Shown: positions 42,782-51,386 of the stretch, piece by piece
Numbering within the stretch: the first letter of the stretch is position 1
How the letters are laid out: every line of letters begins with the position of its first letter
Assembly: GCF_014202315.1 (NCBI RefSeq)
Contig: NZ_JACHGN010000007.1
Coordinates: 132,569-196,568, forward strand
Reading direction: 5' to 3'
Source of the DNA: Thermocatellispora tengchongensis
GTDB taxonomy: Bacteria > Actinomycetota > Actinomycetes > Streptosporangiales > Streptosporangiaceae
DNA length: 64,000 nucleotides
The notes under the pieces: model-generated
What the model was told of the DNA's origin: nothing
Seen by the model: the letters and a program-made list of their open reading frames with translations, nothing else
The model's database searches: none
Made by a program: the position numbers and the translations under genes

Positions 42782-43944
42782 GCGATCACCCGTTCCGGCG
42801 TGTCGAGCCAGACGCGCCGGCCATCGGGGCGGACGGTCATCCCGAACCGGTCGCGATCCGGTTCTCCCCATTCCACCCACCGGAAGTACGCCTCGACGAC
42901 CTCCTCCCACACGGACCGGTCGCCGGCCTGCACCACCTCGAAGTCCTGCCGGCCGGCCTCCCAGGTCACCCTCGCCCATCGGCCGCCGTCATCCGGGTCA
43001 TGCAGCCACAACCGGAACCCGCCGTCCGCCAGGTAGGTCGTGGTCGATCGCAGCCCGGTGATCGCGGCGACCGCGAGGTCCGCGCCCGCGGGCGCGTAGG
43101 CGATGGTCCGCGGGTCCACCGGCGTACGGGAGCACCGCTCCGCGCCCTCGGCCTGATGCGCGGACCGCTGGGAACGCATCATCATGTAGGACGCGAAGCG
43201 GGGAAAGCGCCCATGCGCGACGCCGTCCGGGGTGACGACCAGCCGCAGCGCGTGGTTCTCCCCGAAGTTCGGGCACCAGGGCAGCACGATCACCCCGCCC
43301 GGACGGCACTGCCCGACCCATGCGTACGGCACCCGCCGCACACCACAGGTGACGTGCACCCGGTCGAAGGGCGCCCGCTCCAGGCAGCCGTCCGCACCGT
43401 CACCGACGACCAGATGCGGCTGCACACCGGCCTCGCCGAGGTTTTTCGCCGCCTGCTCGGCCACCGCGGCGTCCACCTCGACGGAGGTCACGTTGCCCGC
43501 GCCGACGATGTGCGACAGCAGCGCGGCGGTCCACCCCGTACCGGTGCCGACCTCCAGCACCCTGTGCCCGGGTTTCGGGTTCAGCAGGTTGAGCAGGTCG
43601 GCAACGGTCGCGGGGGCGGAGTTGGAGGAGGTGTAGTCGGTTCCGGGCGGCACGCGTACGGCGCCGCCGTCATCGATCACGTCGCGCAGAGGGGTTCTGC
43701 CGTCGTCGAGCTGCGTGACGATCGGGCTCTCGGAGTAAACCGCGTCCAGCCAGGCACCAGGGTCGGCGGTCCGGTCGATCGCGACCATCTCCTCGCCGGC
43801 GACGAGCGCCACGGGCGGGATGAACATGTGCCGGGGAGCCGCCCGGAACGCGGCTTCGACCAACGGCCGAACGTGCCCGATCCGCGCGGTGACATCGCCG
43901 ATCATCCGCTCGACCCGCACCGCGATGCCGTCGGCCTCGGCCAC
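42778..43944 (-). CDS. PIMT-like RiPP O-methyltransferase (probable imiditide synthase)
   Basis: 388 residues from GTG 43944. The N-terminal part (FRAAPRHMFIPP, SESPIVTQL) and SAM motif HRVLEVGTGTGWTAALLSHI (about 132-151) are those of protein-L-isoaspartate O-methyltransferase. A C-terminal extension ends in FGMTVRPDGRRVWLDTPE, the motif of RiPP-associated PIMT homologues. The GTG overlaps the TAG stop codon of the upstream 42-codon gene by 1 nt, so the two are translationally coupled. Imiditide enzymes methylate an Asp in a charged linear precursor, which then forms an aspartimide. This assignment rests on gene layout and the C-terminal motif. Confidence 0.82.
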   Translation of the reverse strand: MAEADGIAVRVERMIGDVTARIGHVRPLVEAAFRAAPRHMFIPPVALVAGEEMVAIDRTADPGAWLDAVYSESPIVTQLDDGRTPLRDVIDDGGAVRVPPGTDYTSSNSAPATVADLLNLLNPKPGHRVLEVGTGTGWTAALLSHIVGAGNVTSVEVDAAVAEQAAKNLGEAGVQPHLVVGDGADGCLERAPFDRVHVTCGVRRVPYAWVGQCRPGGVIVLPWCPNFGENHALRLVVTPDGVAHGRFPRFASYMMMRSQRSAHQAEGAERCSRTPVDPRTIAYAPAGADLAVAAITGLRSTTTYLADGGFRLWLHDPDDGGRWARVTWEAGRQDFEVVQAGDRSVWEEVVEAYFRWVEWGEPDRDRFGMTVRPDGRRVWLDTPERVIA

Positions 43945-44072
43945 TACTTCCCCCCGCCCTGCTTGGGGTCCTTCGGCTGCTGCTGCGGGACCTGGTCGTA
44001 GTTGCCGGGGTCCTTCTTCGGGTCTTTGTCCCCGCGGTTGGGGTCCTCGTGCTTGCCTCGCCGCCGGCTCAC
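43944..44072 (-). CDS. Highly charged 42-residue peptide, candidate imiditide precursor
   Basis: The start is GTG 44072 with GGGGAG 7 nt upstream; the stop overlaps the methyltransferase start (TAGTG). The peptide is SRRRGKHEDPNRGDKDP, then KKDPGNYDQVPQQQPKDP, ending KQGGGK. It has no hydrophobic stretch and no cysteine, serine or threonine chemistry typical of lanthipeptides. There are six Asp residues, four of them before Pro, one before Lys (DK) and one before Gln (DQ). Charge-rich linear precursors coupled to a PIMT homologue fit the imiditide class known from Nonomuraea. Which Asp would be modified cannot be read from the sequence. Confidence 0.7.
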   Translation of the reverse strand: MSRRRGKHEDPNRGDKDPKKDPGNYDQVPQQQPKDPKQGGGK

Positions 44073-44093
44073 AGTGGTCTCCCCTCTCATTTG

Positions 44094-44108
44094 GTCACTA
44101 TCGGTGAC
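44094..44108. promoter_or_regulatory. Inverted repeat in the peptide-gene promoter region
   Basis: GTCAC-TATCG-GTGAC is a perfect 5-bp inverted repeat with a 5-nt spacer, 22 bp upstream of the peptide start codon. It is a possible operator; no regulator can be assigned. Confidence 0.4.
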
Positions 44109-44177
44109 TGCATGGTCGCATGAGGGGATGGGCGCGGGAAGGCCCTTCCCGGAGAGTTCGGCCCGGCTGACTGAAGG

Positions 44178-44306
44178 GTGAGGGTACAAGGGACCCGCCG
44201 CGGCGCGGCGTACGGCCCCGGCTCCTGCCCGCTGGACATGCTCCCCGACGTGGTGGGCCTCGCGGAGCTGCATGCGTCGCGGGAGGCGGAGGGGCGTACG
44301 GCGTGA
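44178..44306 (+). CDS. Possible 42-residue small ORF of unknown function
   Basis: GTG 44178 to TGA 44306 encodes VQGTRRGAAYGPG, CPLDMLPDVVGLAELHAS and REAEGRTA. A strong terminator hairpin starts 4 bp after its stop codon, which supports transcription on this strand. It could be the end of a lost gene rather than a complete one. No family is recognised. Confidence 0.35.
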   Translation: MRVQGTRRGAAYGPGSCPLDMLPDVVGLAELHASREAEGRTA

Positions 44307-44310
44307 AAAG

Positions 44311-44347
44311 GCCCCGCCAGGCACCACCTCAAGACGCCTGGCGGGGC
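44311..44347 (+). terminator. Perfect 12-bp terminator hairpin
   Basis: GCCCCGCCAGGC (44311-44322) pairs with GCCTGGCGGGGC (44336-44347) with a 12-nt loop. AAAAG precedes it, so it can work in both directions. Confidence 0.75.
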
Positions 44348-44403
44348 GGGCCACCCCAGGGCCGCGGAAGAACGCACGCGGCTCGCTCGGGGGGCGTTCG
44401 GGG

Positions 44404-44434
44404 CCGGCCGCCGCTCGCGGGGAGCGACGGCCGG
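44404..44434 (-). terminator. Hairpin after the frameshifted small gene
   Basis: CCGGCCGCCGCTC (44404-44416) pairs with 44422-44434 with one mismatch and a 5-nt loop, 4 bp beyond the minus-strand stop codon at 44438. Confidence 0.6.
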
Positions 44435-44437
44435 GGG

Positions 44438-44715
44438 TCAGGTAGCTCGGTGGACGAGCCAGGCGTGGCAGGCCGCCGCGGTGCGCGCCCGCTTCTCGCG
44501 TAGGTGCTCCGGCCCGTGCAGCGCCATGTGCAGGGTGAACAGGCCCTGGACCGCGGCCGGCCCGGTCACGGCACGCGCGGGCGCCGAACTCCAGGCCAGG
44601 AGGGCACCGACGTATCGCTCTTCTTAGCGGAGATCCGGGCAAACAGGTCCGCAGGGAGGGTGTTGCGGTGTGTGGTGACGTCGGCTCCGGGGGGCCGGTC
44701 GGCCAAGGTGGTCAT
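44438..44715 (-). pseudogene. Small hypothetical gene split by a frameshift
   Basis: ATG 44715 has GGGAG 5 nt upstream. The first frame gives TTLADRPPGADVTTHRNT and LPADLFARISA, then loses coding character. A second frame directly continues as EERYVGALLAWSSAPARAV and GLFTLHMALHGPEHLREKRA to the stop at 44438. The junction is at the sequence AAGAAGAG (near 44625), where two extra bases break the frame. Both halves show strong coding bias, so the parent protein was about 90 residues. A terminator follows. It may be a recent mutation, a sequencing error, or recoding at the A-rich run. Confidence 0.65.
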
Positions 44716-44761
44716 GATCGCTCCCATCGTGGGGGGTGGGGATTGAGGGGGCGTGCTCCGG

Positions 44762-45601
44762 TCACTGCGCAGCGCGCGAGGGCGCCGCGGCCGGGGTCAA
44801 GGGCGGCGTCGGGCCGATGCGGCCGCGCCGCCGGCTGGTGATCCCGAGCTGGTGCGTCAGGGCGGCCACCAGCTCGGGGGCCGACTGCCGGCCGATCATC
44901 GCCTGGACGCCGAGGGCCTTCTCCTCCTCGGTCGGCGGCTTGTAGCGGGTGGCCCACCACCACGCGCCGAGGACGCAGATGCGCCAGGCCGGGAACGTCT
45001 GCCGGATCGCGTGGAGCTGCATCTCCTGCCGGGCGGTCAGGCCGGACATGGGGCCACCTCCTGAGGATGGAACCCGCACGCGCCCATCGCTGTCGTGGGC
45101 GCGTGCGGGAGGCGTCGGGGTCCCCGTCCGCGGAGTACCGGCGTACGCCCCCTCGCCTGCTCGGCCGCGCCCGCCCGTCCCCGTAGTGCGAGCGGACGCG
45201 GAGCCGTCCATCACGTCGTGGTCCCACTCGGCCCACACCGTCCGGCTGCGGCCCACCGAGGCGTGGTCCCACCGGTCGGTCAGCGCGGCGACGACGGCGA
45301 GACCGCGCCCCGACTCCTGATCCGGCGACGGGTCCTCGATGCGCGGTTCCTCGTCGCGCACGGTGCCGTCGTCGATGACCGCCAGGCGGACGTACGCCGG
45401 AAGCTCGGTGAGCACCACCTTGACCTTGCCCTTGGGAGGGAGGCCCGACCGCGTGTGCCGGACGGCGTTGGCCACCAACTCCGAGACGACGACCACCATG
45501 TCGTCTACCCGAGGATGCGCGGGCGCGGTCTTGGCGATGAAGTCTCGGGCTTCTCGCGCCGCTGTCGGGACGCCTTCGTGCTCCCAAATGGTGACCGTCA
45601 T
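44762..45601 (-). CDS. RsbW-like ATP-binding protein with C-terminal extension containing an internal start
   Basis: 279 residues from ATG 45601, which overlaps the upstream stop codon by 4 nt (ATGA). Residues 1-120 are a GHKL/HATPase_c_2 anti-sigma-factor kinase domain: MVVVVSELVANAVRHTRSG (N box), VIDDGTVRDEEP, GRGLAVVAALTDRWDH. A low-complexity linker leads into a second unit beginning at Met 45049, preceded by a strong AGGAGG. That unit (SGLTARQEMQLHAIRQTFPAW, ICVLGAWWWATRYKPPT) is usually a separate small protein. So the gene is either a fusion or makes two products. Such proteins modulate sporulation or stress sigma factors. Confidence 0.8.
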   Translation of the reverse strand: MTVTIWEHEGVPTAAREARDFIAKTAPAHPRVDDMVVVVSELVANAVRHTRSGLPPKGKVKVVLTELPAYVRLAVIDDGTVRDEEPRIEDPSPDQESGRGLAVVAALTDRWDHASVGRSRTVWAEWDHDVMDGSASARTTGTGGRGRAGEGAYAGTPRTGTPTPPARAHDSDGRVRVPSSGGGPMSGLTARQEMQLHAIRQTFPAWRICVLGAWWWATRYKPPTEEEKALGVQAMIGRQSAPELVAALTHQLGITSRRRGRIGPTPPLTPAAAPSRAAQ

Positions 45602-45918
45602 GCCGCACCGCCGGTGGTGCGGCGGCAGCACGCCTGGGAAGGGCATCCGCAGCCCGCGCTACGGTGCGGCGCGCGATGGAGGTTCTGCAGGATGAGGGCC
45701 TGGTGGTGACGATGCCGCAGAGGGAGAAGTGATCGGATCATGCGACCACTCCCGGGTGACGGCCAGCGGTACCGCTCGGGGCCGCACCAGATCTCGGCGT
45801 CCTCGGCGGAGAGGATGGCGTAGTGCTCCCGCAATGTACTGGGCTCGGAGTCGCGGGCGCGGACGCCATGCGCGGTCAGCGCGGCCCGCAGGGCGAGTGC
45901 TGCCTGCTCAGGGCTCAT
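45598..45918 (-). CDS. Small hypothetical protein in an XRE/RsbW operon
   Basis: 106 residues from ATG 45918. The first half reads SPEQAALALRAALTAHGVRA and STLREHYAILSAEDAEIWCGP, which looks like a folded domain; the rest is His-, Arg- and Cys-rich. Its TGA overlaps the next gene's ATG, so it is translationally coupled to the ATP-binding protein. The XRE regulator gene ends 62 bp upstream. No function is known; similar proteins accompany XRE/DUF397-type loci in actinomycetes. Confidence 0.6.
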   Translation of the reverse strand: MSPEQAALALRAALTAHGVRARDSEPSTLREHYAILSAEDAEIWCGPERYRWPSPGSGRMIRSLLPLRHRHHQALILQNLHRAPHRSAGCGCPSQACCRRTTGGAA

Positions 45919-45979
45919 GACCATGACCCTAGGCGCGGTGCGTAGCGCCAGGGACACAGACTGTGCCCCCTGGTTTTGG

Positions 45980-47221
45980 TCAGGTCAAGACCCCGATTTT
46001 GTCCGCGAGCTCGCGAGCCTGACGCCGCAGCCGCGCCGGCCCGGCCTCGGCCATCTCCAGCGTCATGCGCCGGGCGTAACCGTTGTAGCGGATCGTCTCG
46101 GGAGCGGTCTGCTGGGCCAGCTCCAATGTGCCGAGCACGGCGTCGTGGTCGTGCTGGAGCTGGTGCGCGCGGGCGACCTCGATGAGGTGTCGGCCCCGGC
46201 GAGGCCGGGAGGGGATCGGGACCGCCTCGGCGTGGTCGGCCTGCCGAGCCGACTCGCCGCTCTGATGCAGCTCTACCGCCACAGTGACGGCATGGGGGCG
46301 CATGATGACGCGGCTGAAGGAGGTCCACGGCTGGTAGTAATCGCCCGGGAGGCGGTCGGCGATTCGGCCGGCCTCCTCCCAGTGCCGCCACGCCTCCCCG
46401 GCCTCGCCGAGCCTCGCTGCGGTGAACGCGAGCTCGAAGTGCAACGCGCCCCACATGGCCAGCAACTCCGTGTCGGCGCGGTCCATGTGCGGCGAGAGGG
46501 CTGTCAGGCCCTGCTCATTGATACTGCGGGCGGCGTCGAAGTCGGCGGCGTCCCGGTGGGCCTGGGCCAGGAACCAGACGGCGCAGGACAACGCCAGCGG
46601 ATCCTCGGACTCCTGTGCGGCCATCAGCGCGCGGTCGGCCACCCGCCAGAGCAGGTCCTGGGCGGGCTGGTAGGCGACGAACATCTGGGTCAGTCCGTAG
46701 ACCTCGGCGAGCAGCGCCTGGGCGCGTCGCCGGTCTTCGCCCTGGTACATGACTGCGGCGAGCTGGGCGTCGCGGATGAGGTCGGGCAGAAGCCGCCCGA
46801 GGGCGGTGCGGTGGTCGGGCGAGGAGTGGCGTGTGCGCCATGCCGAGTCGAGGCGGGCCCGGAGGGTGGTGAGCGGCTGCACGGTCCCGGTGGGCTGCAA
46901 GGGCAGGGCGTTGACGGCCTCCCGGACGGCGGCGAGCGCTGGGTGGCCGGGGCCGGTGAACATCCTGATGGGCATCGACTGGTCGCCGGTCAGCTCCGAT
47001 AGGTCGCGGACGCGGAGCGCCTCGGCGAGCTGGAGGAGGATCGGCAGCCGGGGTTGCTGCTGGCGCTGGCCCCGCTCCACCGCCTTGAGCCACGATTCGG
47101 ACTTGCCGACGAGGCCGGCCAGGACCTCGCGCGTCATTCCGCGCCGTTCGCGCAGATACTGGATCCGCTGTCCGAGCGAGAGGACCGGACCGGCAGCATC
47201 GTTGGTGGTAGTTTCGTCCAT
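45980..47221 (-). CDS. XRE-family regulator with TPR-like C-terminal domain
   Basis: 413 residues from ATG 47221. The helix-turn-helix lies at about 13-70: GQRIQYLRERRGMTREVLAGL, then GKSESWLKAVERGQRQ. The remaining 330 residues are helical repeats (LAEVYGLTQMFVAYQPAQDLL, ADRALMAAQESEDPLALSCA, FAFTAARLGEAGEAW-like). This is the large actinomycete XRE group that often works with RsbW-like kinases in development or antibiotic control. It is the first gene of the minus-strand series that includes the 45598-45918 gene and the RsbW-like gene. Confidence 0.88.
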   Translation of the reverse strand: MDETTTNDAAGPVLSLGQRIQYLRERRGMTREVLAGLVGKSESWLKAVERGQRQQQPRLPILLQLAEALRVRDLSELTGDQSMPIRMFTGPGHPALAAVREAVNALPLQPTGTVQPLTTLRARLDSAWRTRHSSPDHRTALGRLLPDLIRDAQLAAVMYQGEDRRRAQALLAEVYGLTQMFVAYQPAQDLLWRVADRALMAAQESEDPLALSCAVWFLAQAHRDAADFDAARSINEQGLTALSPHMDRADTELLAMWGALHFELAFTAARLGEAGEAWRHWEEAGRIADRLPGDYYQPWTSFSRVIMRPHAVTVAVELHQSGESARQADHAEAVPIPSRPRRGRHLIEVARAHQLQHDHDAVLGTLELAQQTAPETIRYNGYARRMTLEMAEAGPARLRRQARELADKIGVLT

Positions 47222-47298
47222 AGGGCCCTGCACCTTCCTGACGCCTCGACAACCTCAGGCTACGGCGCAGGGCCGTTTGTGTGCGAGAGGTTCCGGGG

Positions 47299-48138
47299 CT
47301 ATCGGGTGAGCCATTCGCCCTTCTGGTCGGCGAAACCGCTGTTCAGCGCGAACTGAAACTTCGCAATTTCGGCTGCTGCGGGCACCTCGAACACAATCAC
47401 GCCTTTGCGGTTGTCACCTGCCCCCATGGATACCGAGCCGCCGAACGCGACTCCTTCTCGCACCTCGGCAATGGTGGCCCGGTACTGCTGGCCCTCGGCG
47501 TCGATGAGCACCGCACCATTTAACGGGCTGTCGCTGTAGGGCGCCTGGCCCTTGTTGTGAAGCACCAGTTCGACGGCGTAGAAGCGGTTGCCGGCCGACG
47601 GCTTGAGGAAGTCGTTCGCGGGCGTCGCGGTCTCCACGACCCGTTCCAGCGTGACGGCCACCTGGAGGTCCGACTCCAGGCCCGCGAGAGTAATCGTCCC
47701 ACCCAGCTTGGCGGGCTCATCGGCCTCGGACGCTTCGGACGCCGGCGGCTCCTGCTCGGGCAGGGCTGTCTCGATCACCGGCGGGGCGGAGGTGGGCACC
47801 CCAGGCTGTAGCTCACCGAGTTGGACGCGCTCGGTTGGGGTCGGGGCGGATAGGGCGGCCACGCCGATGCTGCCGATGAAGCCGGCCCACCACAGTGCCC
47901 AGAACAGCAGCCAGCCGCCGGTGAGGACCCAGCCGAGGACCGTTCCAGCCAGGGCCATGCCGTGGCCGTCAGTGCGGTCACGGCGGATCTGTCCGAGCGC
48001 GACGTGGCCGAAAATCACGGCGAGGACGCTCGTGAATCCGCAGGAGATGAAGCCGATCAGGCCAAGGACCAGCGAGGCGATGGCCAGGCCGTTGGTGCGG
48101 CGCGCTGGGGCATATCCGGGGGGTGTGCCATATGTCAT
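47299..48138 (-). CDS. DUF4190/DUF4352 membrane protein
   Basis: 279 residues. The N-terminal DUF4190 region has two transmembrane segments: LAIASLVLGLIGFISCGFTSVLAVIFGHVALGQI and MALAGTVLGWVLTGGWLLFWALWW. A Pro/Glu-rich linker (100-140) follows. The exported C-terminal domain is DUF4352, an immunoglobulin-like fold (RFYAVELVLHNKGQAPYSDSP, GVIVFEVPAAAEIAKFQFAL). Such proteins are common, uncharacterised surface proteins of actinomycetes. ATG 48138 has only a weak AGAG upstream. Confidence 0.85.
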   Translation of the reverse strand: MTYGTPPGYAPARRTNGLAIASLVLGLIGFISCGFTSVLAVIFGHVALGQIRRDRTDGHGMALAGTVLGWVLTGGWLLFWALWWAGFIGSIGVAALSAPTPTERVQLGELQPGVPTSAPPVIETALPEQEPPASEASEADEPAKLGGTITLAGLESDLQVAVTLERVVETATPANDFLKPSAGNRFYAVELVLHNKGQAPYSDSPLNGAVLIDAEGQQYRATIAEVREGVAFGGSVSMGAGDNRKGVIVFEVPAAAEIAKFQFALNSGFADQKGEWLTR

Positions 48139-48455
48139 CGGGGCGGGACTCTTTCATGAGAGAGATTGGCGCTCTTTTCGACGCCCCGAGTATGCGCCTG
48201 GATTACAAGGAACGGGAGGGGGCTCTGGCCATGGCACGCCTGATTTTTCGGATGCCCGGCCGCGCTCCCCTTCGCGCAATACGGGACCGTACATCGTTTC
48301 ATTCCTGATGGCGTCCGTAAAGATGCCTGTTTGACACGAGCCAAAGTTTTTACGACACGTGCGCAACAGTAATGTGCTCTCGTAGCAGCGGAACGCCCCC
48401 GGCCTCACGTTGCGCGGCCGGGACCGCAGCCTTCAGAACGAAGCGGAGACAGGCG
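48139..48455. other. Relatively AT-rich intergenic region
   Basis: This 317-bp gap has clearly lower GC than its neighbours. TTTGACACGAGCC (about 48331) and ACAGTAATGTGC are promoter-like but not well spaced. GGAGACAGG directly before ATG 48456 is a ribosome binding site. I see no additional gene. Confidence 0.45.
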
Positions 48456-48743
48456 ATGCGTCACAAGTGGATGCGACGATCTGGAGCTATACGCGCCCGT
48501 GGGCGACGGCCGGCCCAGCAGGCACAGAGTGCACCAAGGCACGGCGGACGGGACACGGGTTTGATGGCCGCGTTCGCCTCGTCACGGAAACGGCGACTTC
48601 GGGGGCTGACCTTGGACCAATGGCGGGCCTTCCATGACGGAGTGCGTGAGGGAACCGTGCTGCCGCACTGGGACAACGGCACGGCGAGGGTGACGCTGCC
48701 CAGACACCCGGAAGATCCGATAGTGGTCGGACTGGCATGCTAG
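48456..48743 (+). CDS. Small basic hypothetical protein
   Basis: 95 residues from ATG 48456 with GGAGACAGG upstream. The first half is strongly basic and disordered (RHKWMRRSGAIRARGRRPA). The second half looks folded: LTLDQWRAFHDGVREGTVLP, then VTLPRHPEDPIVVGLAC. No family is recognised; the end is faintly like the short partner proteins of XRE regulators. It is followed by the CRISPR leader region. Confidence 0.5.
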   Translation: MRHKWMRRSGAIRARGRRPAQQAQSAPRHGGRDTGLMAAFASSRKRRLRGLTLDQWRAFHDGVREGTVLPHWDNGTARVTLPRHPEDPIVVGLAC

Positions 48744-49038
48744 GGCCGCTTCGTGTCCCGGGTCGCCCTGGGCGCCTACGGGCCACGCTTCATTTTGGGG
48801 ACGAGTGGTGCTGGAGGCGGGTGATCGCAAGGGCTCGCTGACATGAGCAGTACGAGGCATCGGCAGGGGTGTGGGCTTGTCCCTCTCGCGGCCGCTGGCT
48901 GGAGCTCCTCCACTAGGAGGCAGCCCGAACCGCCACTCGGAGCTGCGGCGGCGGTGACCTGGAGCGCCGAAAGAATCACCGACAAACGCCGACATTCACA
49001 TCGGCGCAGGTCGCGTCTATCCTTGCTGGTCAGAAAGT
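48744..49038 (+). promoter_or_regulatory. Probable CRISPR leader
   Basis: The 295 bp before the first repeat carry no supported gene. The last 70 bp are less GC-rich (AAAGAATCACCGACAAACGC near 48971) and contain the hairpin CGCCGA-cattcaca-TCGGCG. The leader is placed on this side because the mutated repeats cluster toward the far end of the array, the usual sign of the old trailer end. Confidence 0.6.
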
Positions 49039-51386
49039 CTGCTCCCCACGCCTGTGGGGGTGATCCAGTGGACGCACTACCACCGCACCGAGCGGAGTGC
49101 CTGCTCCCCACGCCTGTGGGGGTGATCCGTGCGCGTTCGTCACGGAGCTTCTGCCGCTCCTCTGCTCCCCACGCCTGTGGGGGTGATCCGCACCCCCGAC
49201 GCCATCGGCGGGCCGTGCGGCGCTGCTCCCCACGCCTGTGGGGGTGATCCGGCGCGGACGTCTGCCTGGCCTTCATCGCCCCGCTGCTCCCCACGCCTGT
49301 GGGGGTGATCCGCTCCCGGGGATCCGTGGCGTTTATTCGCATGTCTGCTCCCCACGCCTGTGGGGGTGATCCAACAGCGGCGGGGTTTGGCTGAAAACGC
49401 CCTCCCTGCTCCCCACGCCTGTGGGGGTGATCCGGGAGGCCGCTGATGAGCGAGAAGAAGAAGCCCCTGCTCCCCACGCCTGTGGGGGTGATCCGACCTT
49501 CGCCAGCACCGGGAACATGATCATGACCTGCTCCCCACGCCTGTGGGGGTGATCCGGCGTACGAGATCGGGGCGGAGCTGAGGTGAGCCTGCTCCCCACG
49601 CCTGTGGGGGTGATCCGCGATTCCGCCCCTCCGACGTCGAGGCCCTGGTCTGCTCCCCACGCCTGTGGGGGTGATCCGGAGCACCCGTACACCGCCGAGG
49701 CCGTGGCCCTCTGCTCCCCACGCCTGTGGGGGTGATCCGGATTCGACATGGCTGAGGCCCCTCTCGTGTCGCTGCTCCCCACGCCTGTGGGGGTGATCCG
49801 TCCTCGAACTCCATTCCCATGTGGAAGAAGTCCTGCTCCCCACGCCTGTGGGGGTGATCCGCGGTTCACCGTCGACGGCGGCGAAGCCATCCTCTGCTCC
49901 CCACGCCTGTGGGGGTGATCCGCGCTTCATGAACGCCTGCCGGGCCGGCGCCGTCTGCTCCCCACGCCTGTGGGGGTGATCCAACCGGCCGTGTCGAGAA
50001 ACCTCATCGGCGATCCCTGCTCCCCACGCCTGTGGGGGTGATCCGAACATCTACGGCGACGTCCTGCGGATTCATGACTGCTCCCCACGCCTGTGGGGGT
50101 GATCCGCTCACGGACACCGTCTTCGGGCAGACACGCGCCTGCTCCCCACGCCTGTGGGGGTGATCCGGCGGACCATGGCGAGTTTGATGATGTCACCGCC
50201 TGCTCCCTACGCCTGTGGGGGTGATCCGGCGTCCGCCGGCCTGCACTTCCCCGCCAGCGCCTGCTCCCCACGCCTGTGGGGGTGATCCGGCAGGGCTCAA
50301 CCAGGCCCAGCTCGCACGGGACTGCTCCCCACGCCTGTGGGGGTGATCCGCACATGGGCGACGTGCTGGCCGCGGTGGAGCTCTGCTCCCCACGCCTGTG
50401 GGGGTGATCCGCGCGGCCTGGGCATCGACGTGCTCACCGCGGCCTGCTCCCCACGCCTGTGGGGGTGATCCGCTCTCGCACTCCCAGATCACGCGGGCAA
50501 TCGCCTGCTCCCCACGCCTGTGGGGGTGATCCGCTCGCATATACCCCAACCAGGCGGTTAGTGGTCTGCTCCCCACGCCTGTGGGGGTGATCCGCGGGTG
50601 GTCGACTACATCTCACGCCGCCTGGCCTGCTCCCCACGCCTGTGGGGGTGATCCGCCGTCGGTGAGCTTCGCCGCGGAGTACGAGCCCTGCTCCCCACGC
50701 CTGTGGGGGTGATCCGAGCGGGCGTGGTTCGGGGTGCGCTCTCCGGTGCTGCTCCCCACGCCTGTGGGGGTGATCCGCTGTCACGGGAGCTGGACCGCCG
50801 CCAGGACGACTGCTCCCCACGCCTGTGGGGGTGATCCGTCGATCGTGAACAGGCCGTTGGCGTGGGGTGTCTGCTCCCCACGCCTGTGGGGGTGATCCGA
50901 CCTCCTAGCGGGTCCGGCCGTAGACCGGTGCCTGCTCCCCACGCCTGTGGGGGTGATCCGGCCCAGGGGCTGTACAGCAAGACGGCGCTGGGCTGCTCCC
51001 CACGCCTGTGGGGGTGATCCGGTGGCGACGCCATCGTGGACCGGATCGGCACCCTGCTCCCTACGCCTGTGGGGGTGATCCGGAGTCGTCACCAGCACCA
51101 TCACCGCCACCGCCCTGCTCCCCACGCCTGTGGGGGTGATCCGGACGGGTGGCGGTCGGCGTGCCCGGCGCGGGCCTGCTCCCCACGCCTGTGGGGGTGA
51201 TCCGGTGGCCAGACCTCTACGCCGACTTCCGGGACGCTGCTCCCCACGCCTGTGGGGGTGATCCGGGCGATGCGGGTGTAGGCGTTGGCCCGGTCTCCTG
51301 CTCCCCACGCCTGTGGGGGTGTTCCGGGGGTTACCCCGAGGCCGGCATGCAGATGAGCTGCTCCCCACGCCTGTGGGGGTGATCCG
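49039..51386 (+). CRISPR. Type I-E CRISPR array, 39 repeats and 38 spacers
   Basis: The repeat is 28 nt, starts CTGCTCCCCACG and ends GTGGGGGTGATCC; its arms CCCCACGCC and TGTGGGG form a stem. Repeats begin every 61 bp, with three exceptions: 62 bp after repeats 1 and 16, and 60 bp before the last. Spacers are therefore 33 nt (32 if the 29th base is counted as repeat). The base after the repeat is G in 36 cases and A after repeats 1, 6 and 16. As in E. coli I-E arrays, that base probably comes from the PAM. Repeats 20 and 34 have CCCTACG and repeat 38 has GTTCC. No cas gene is in the window. Confidence 0.99.

Noticed and set aside
48744-49038. cas1/cas2 remnants beside the array
   Set aside because: No frame in the leader or trailer flanks shows Cas motifs; neighbouring genes are unrelated.
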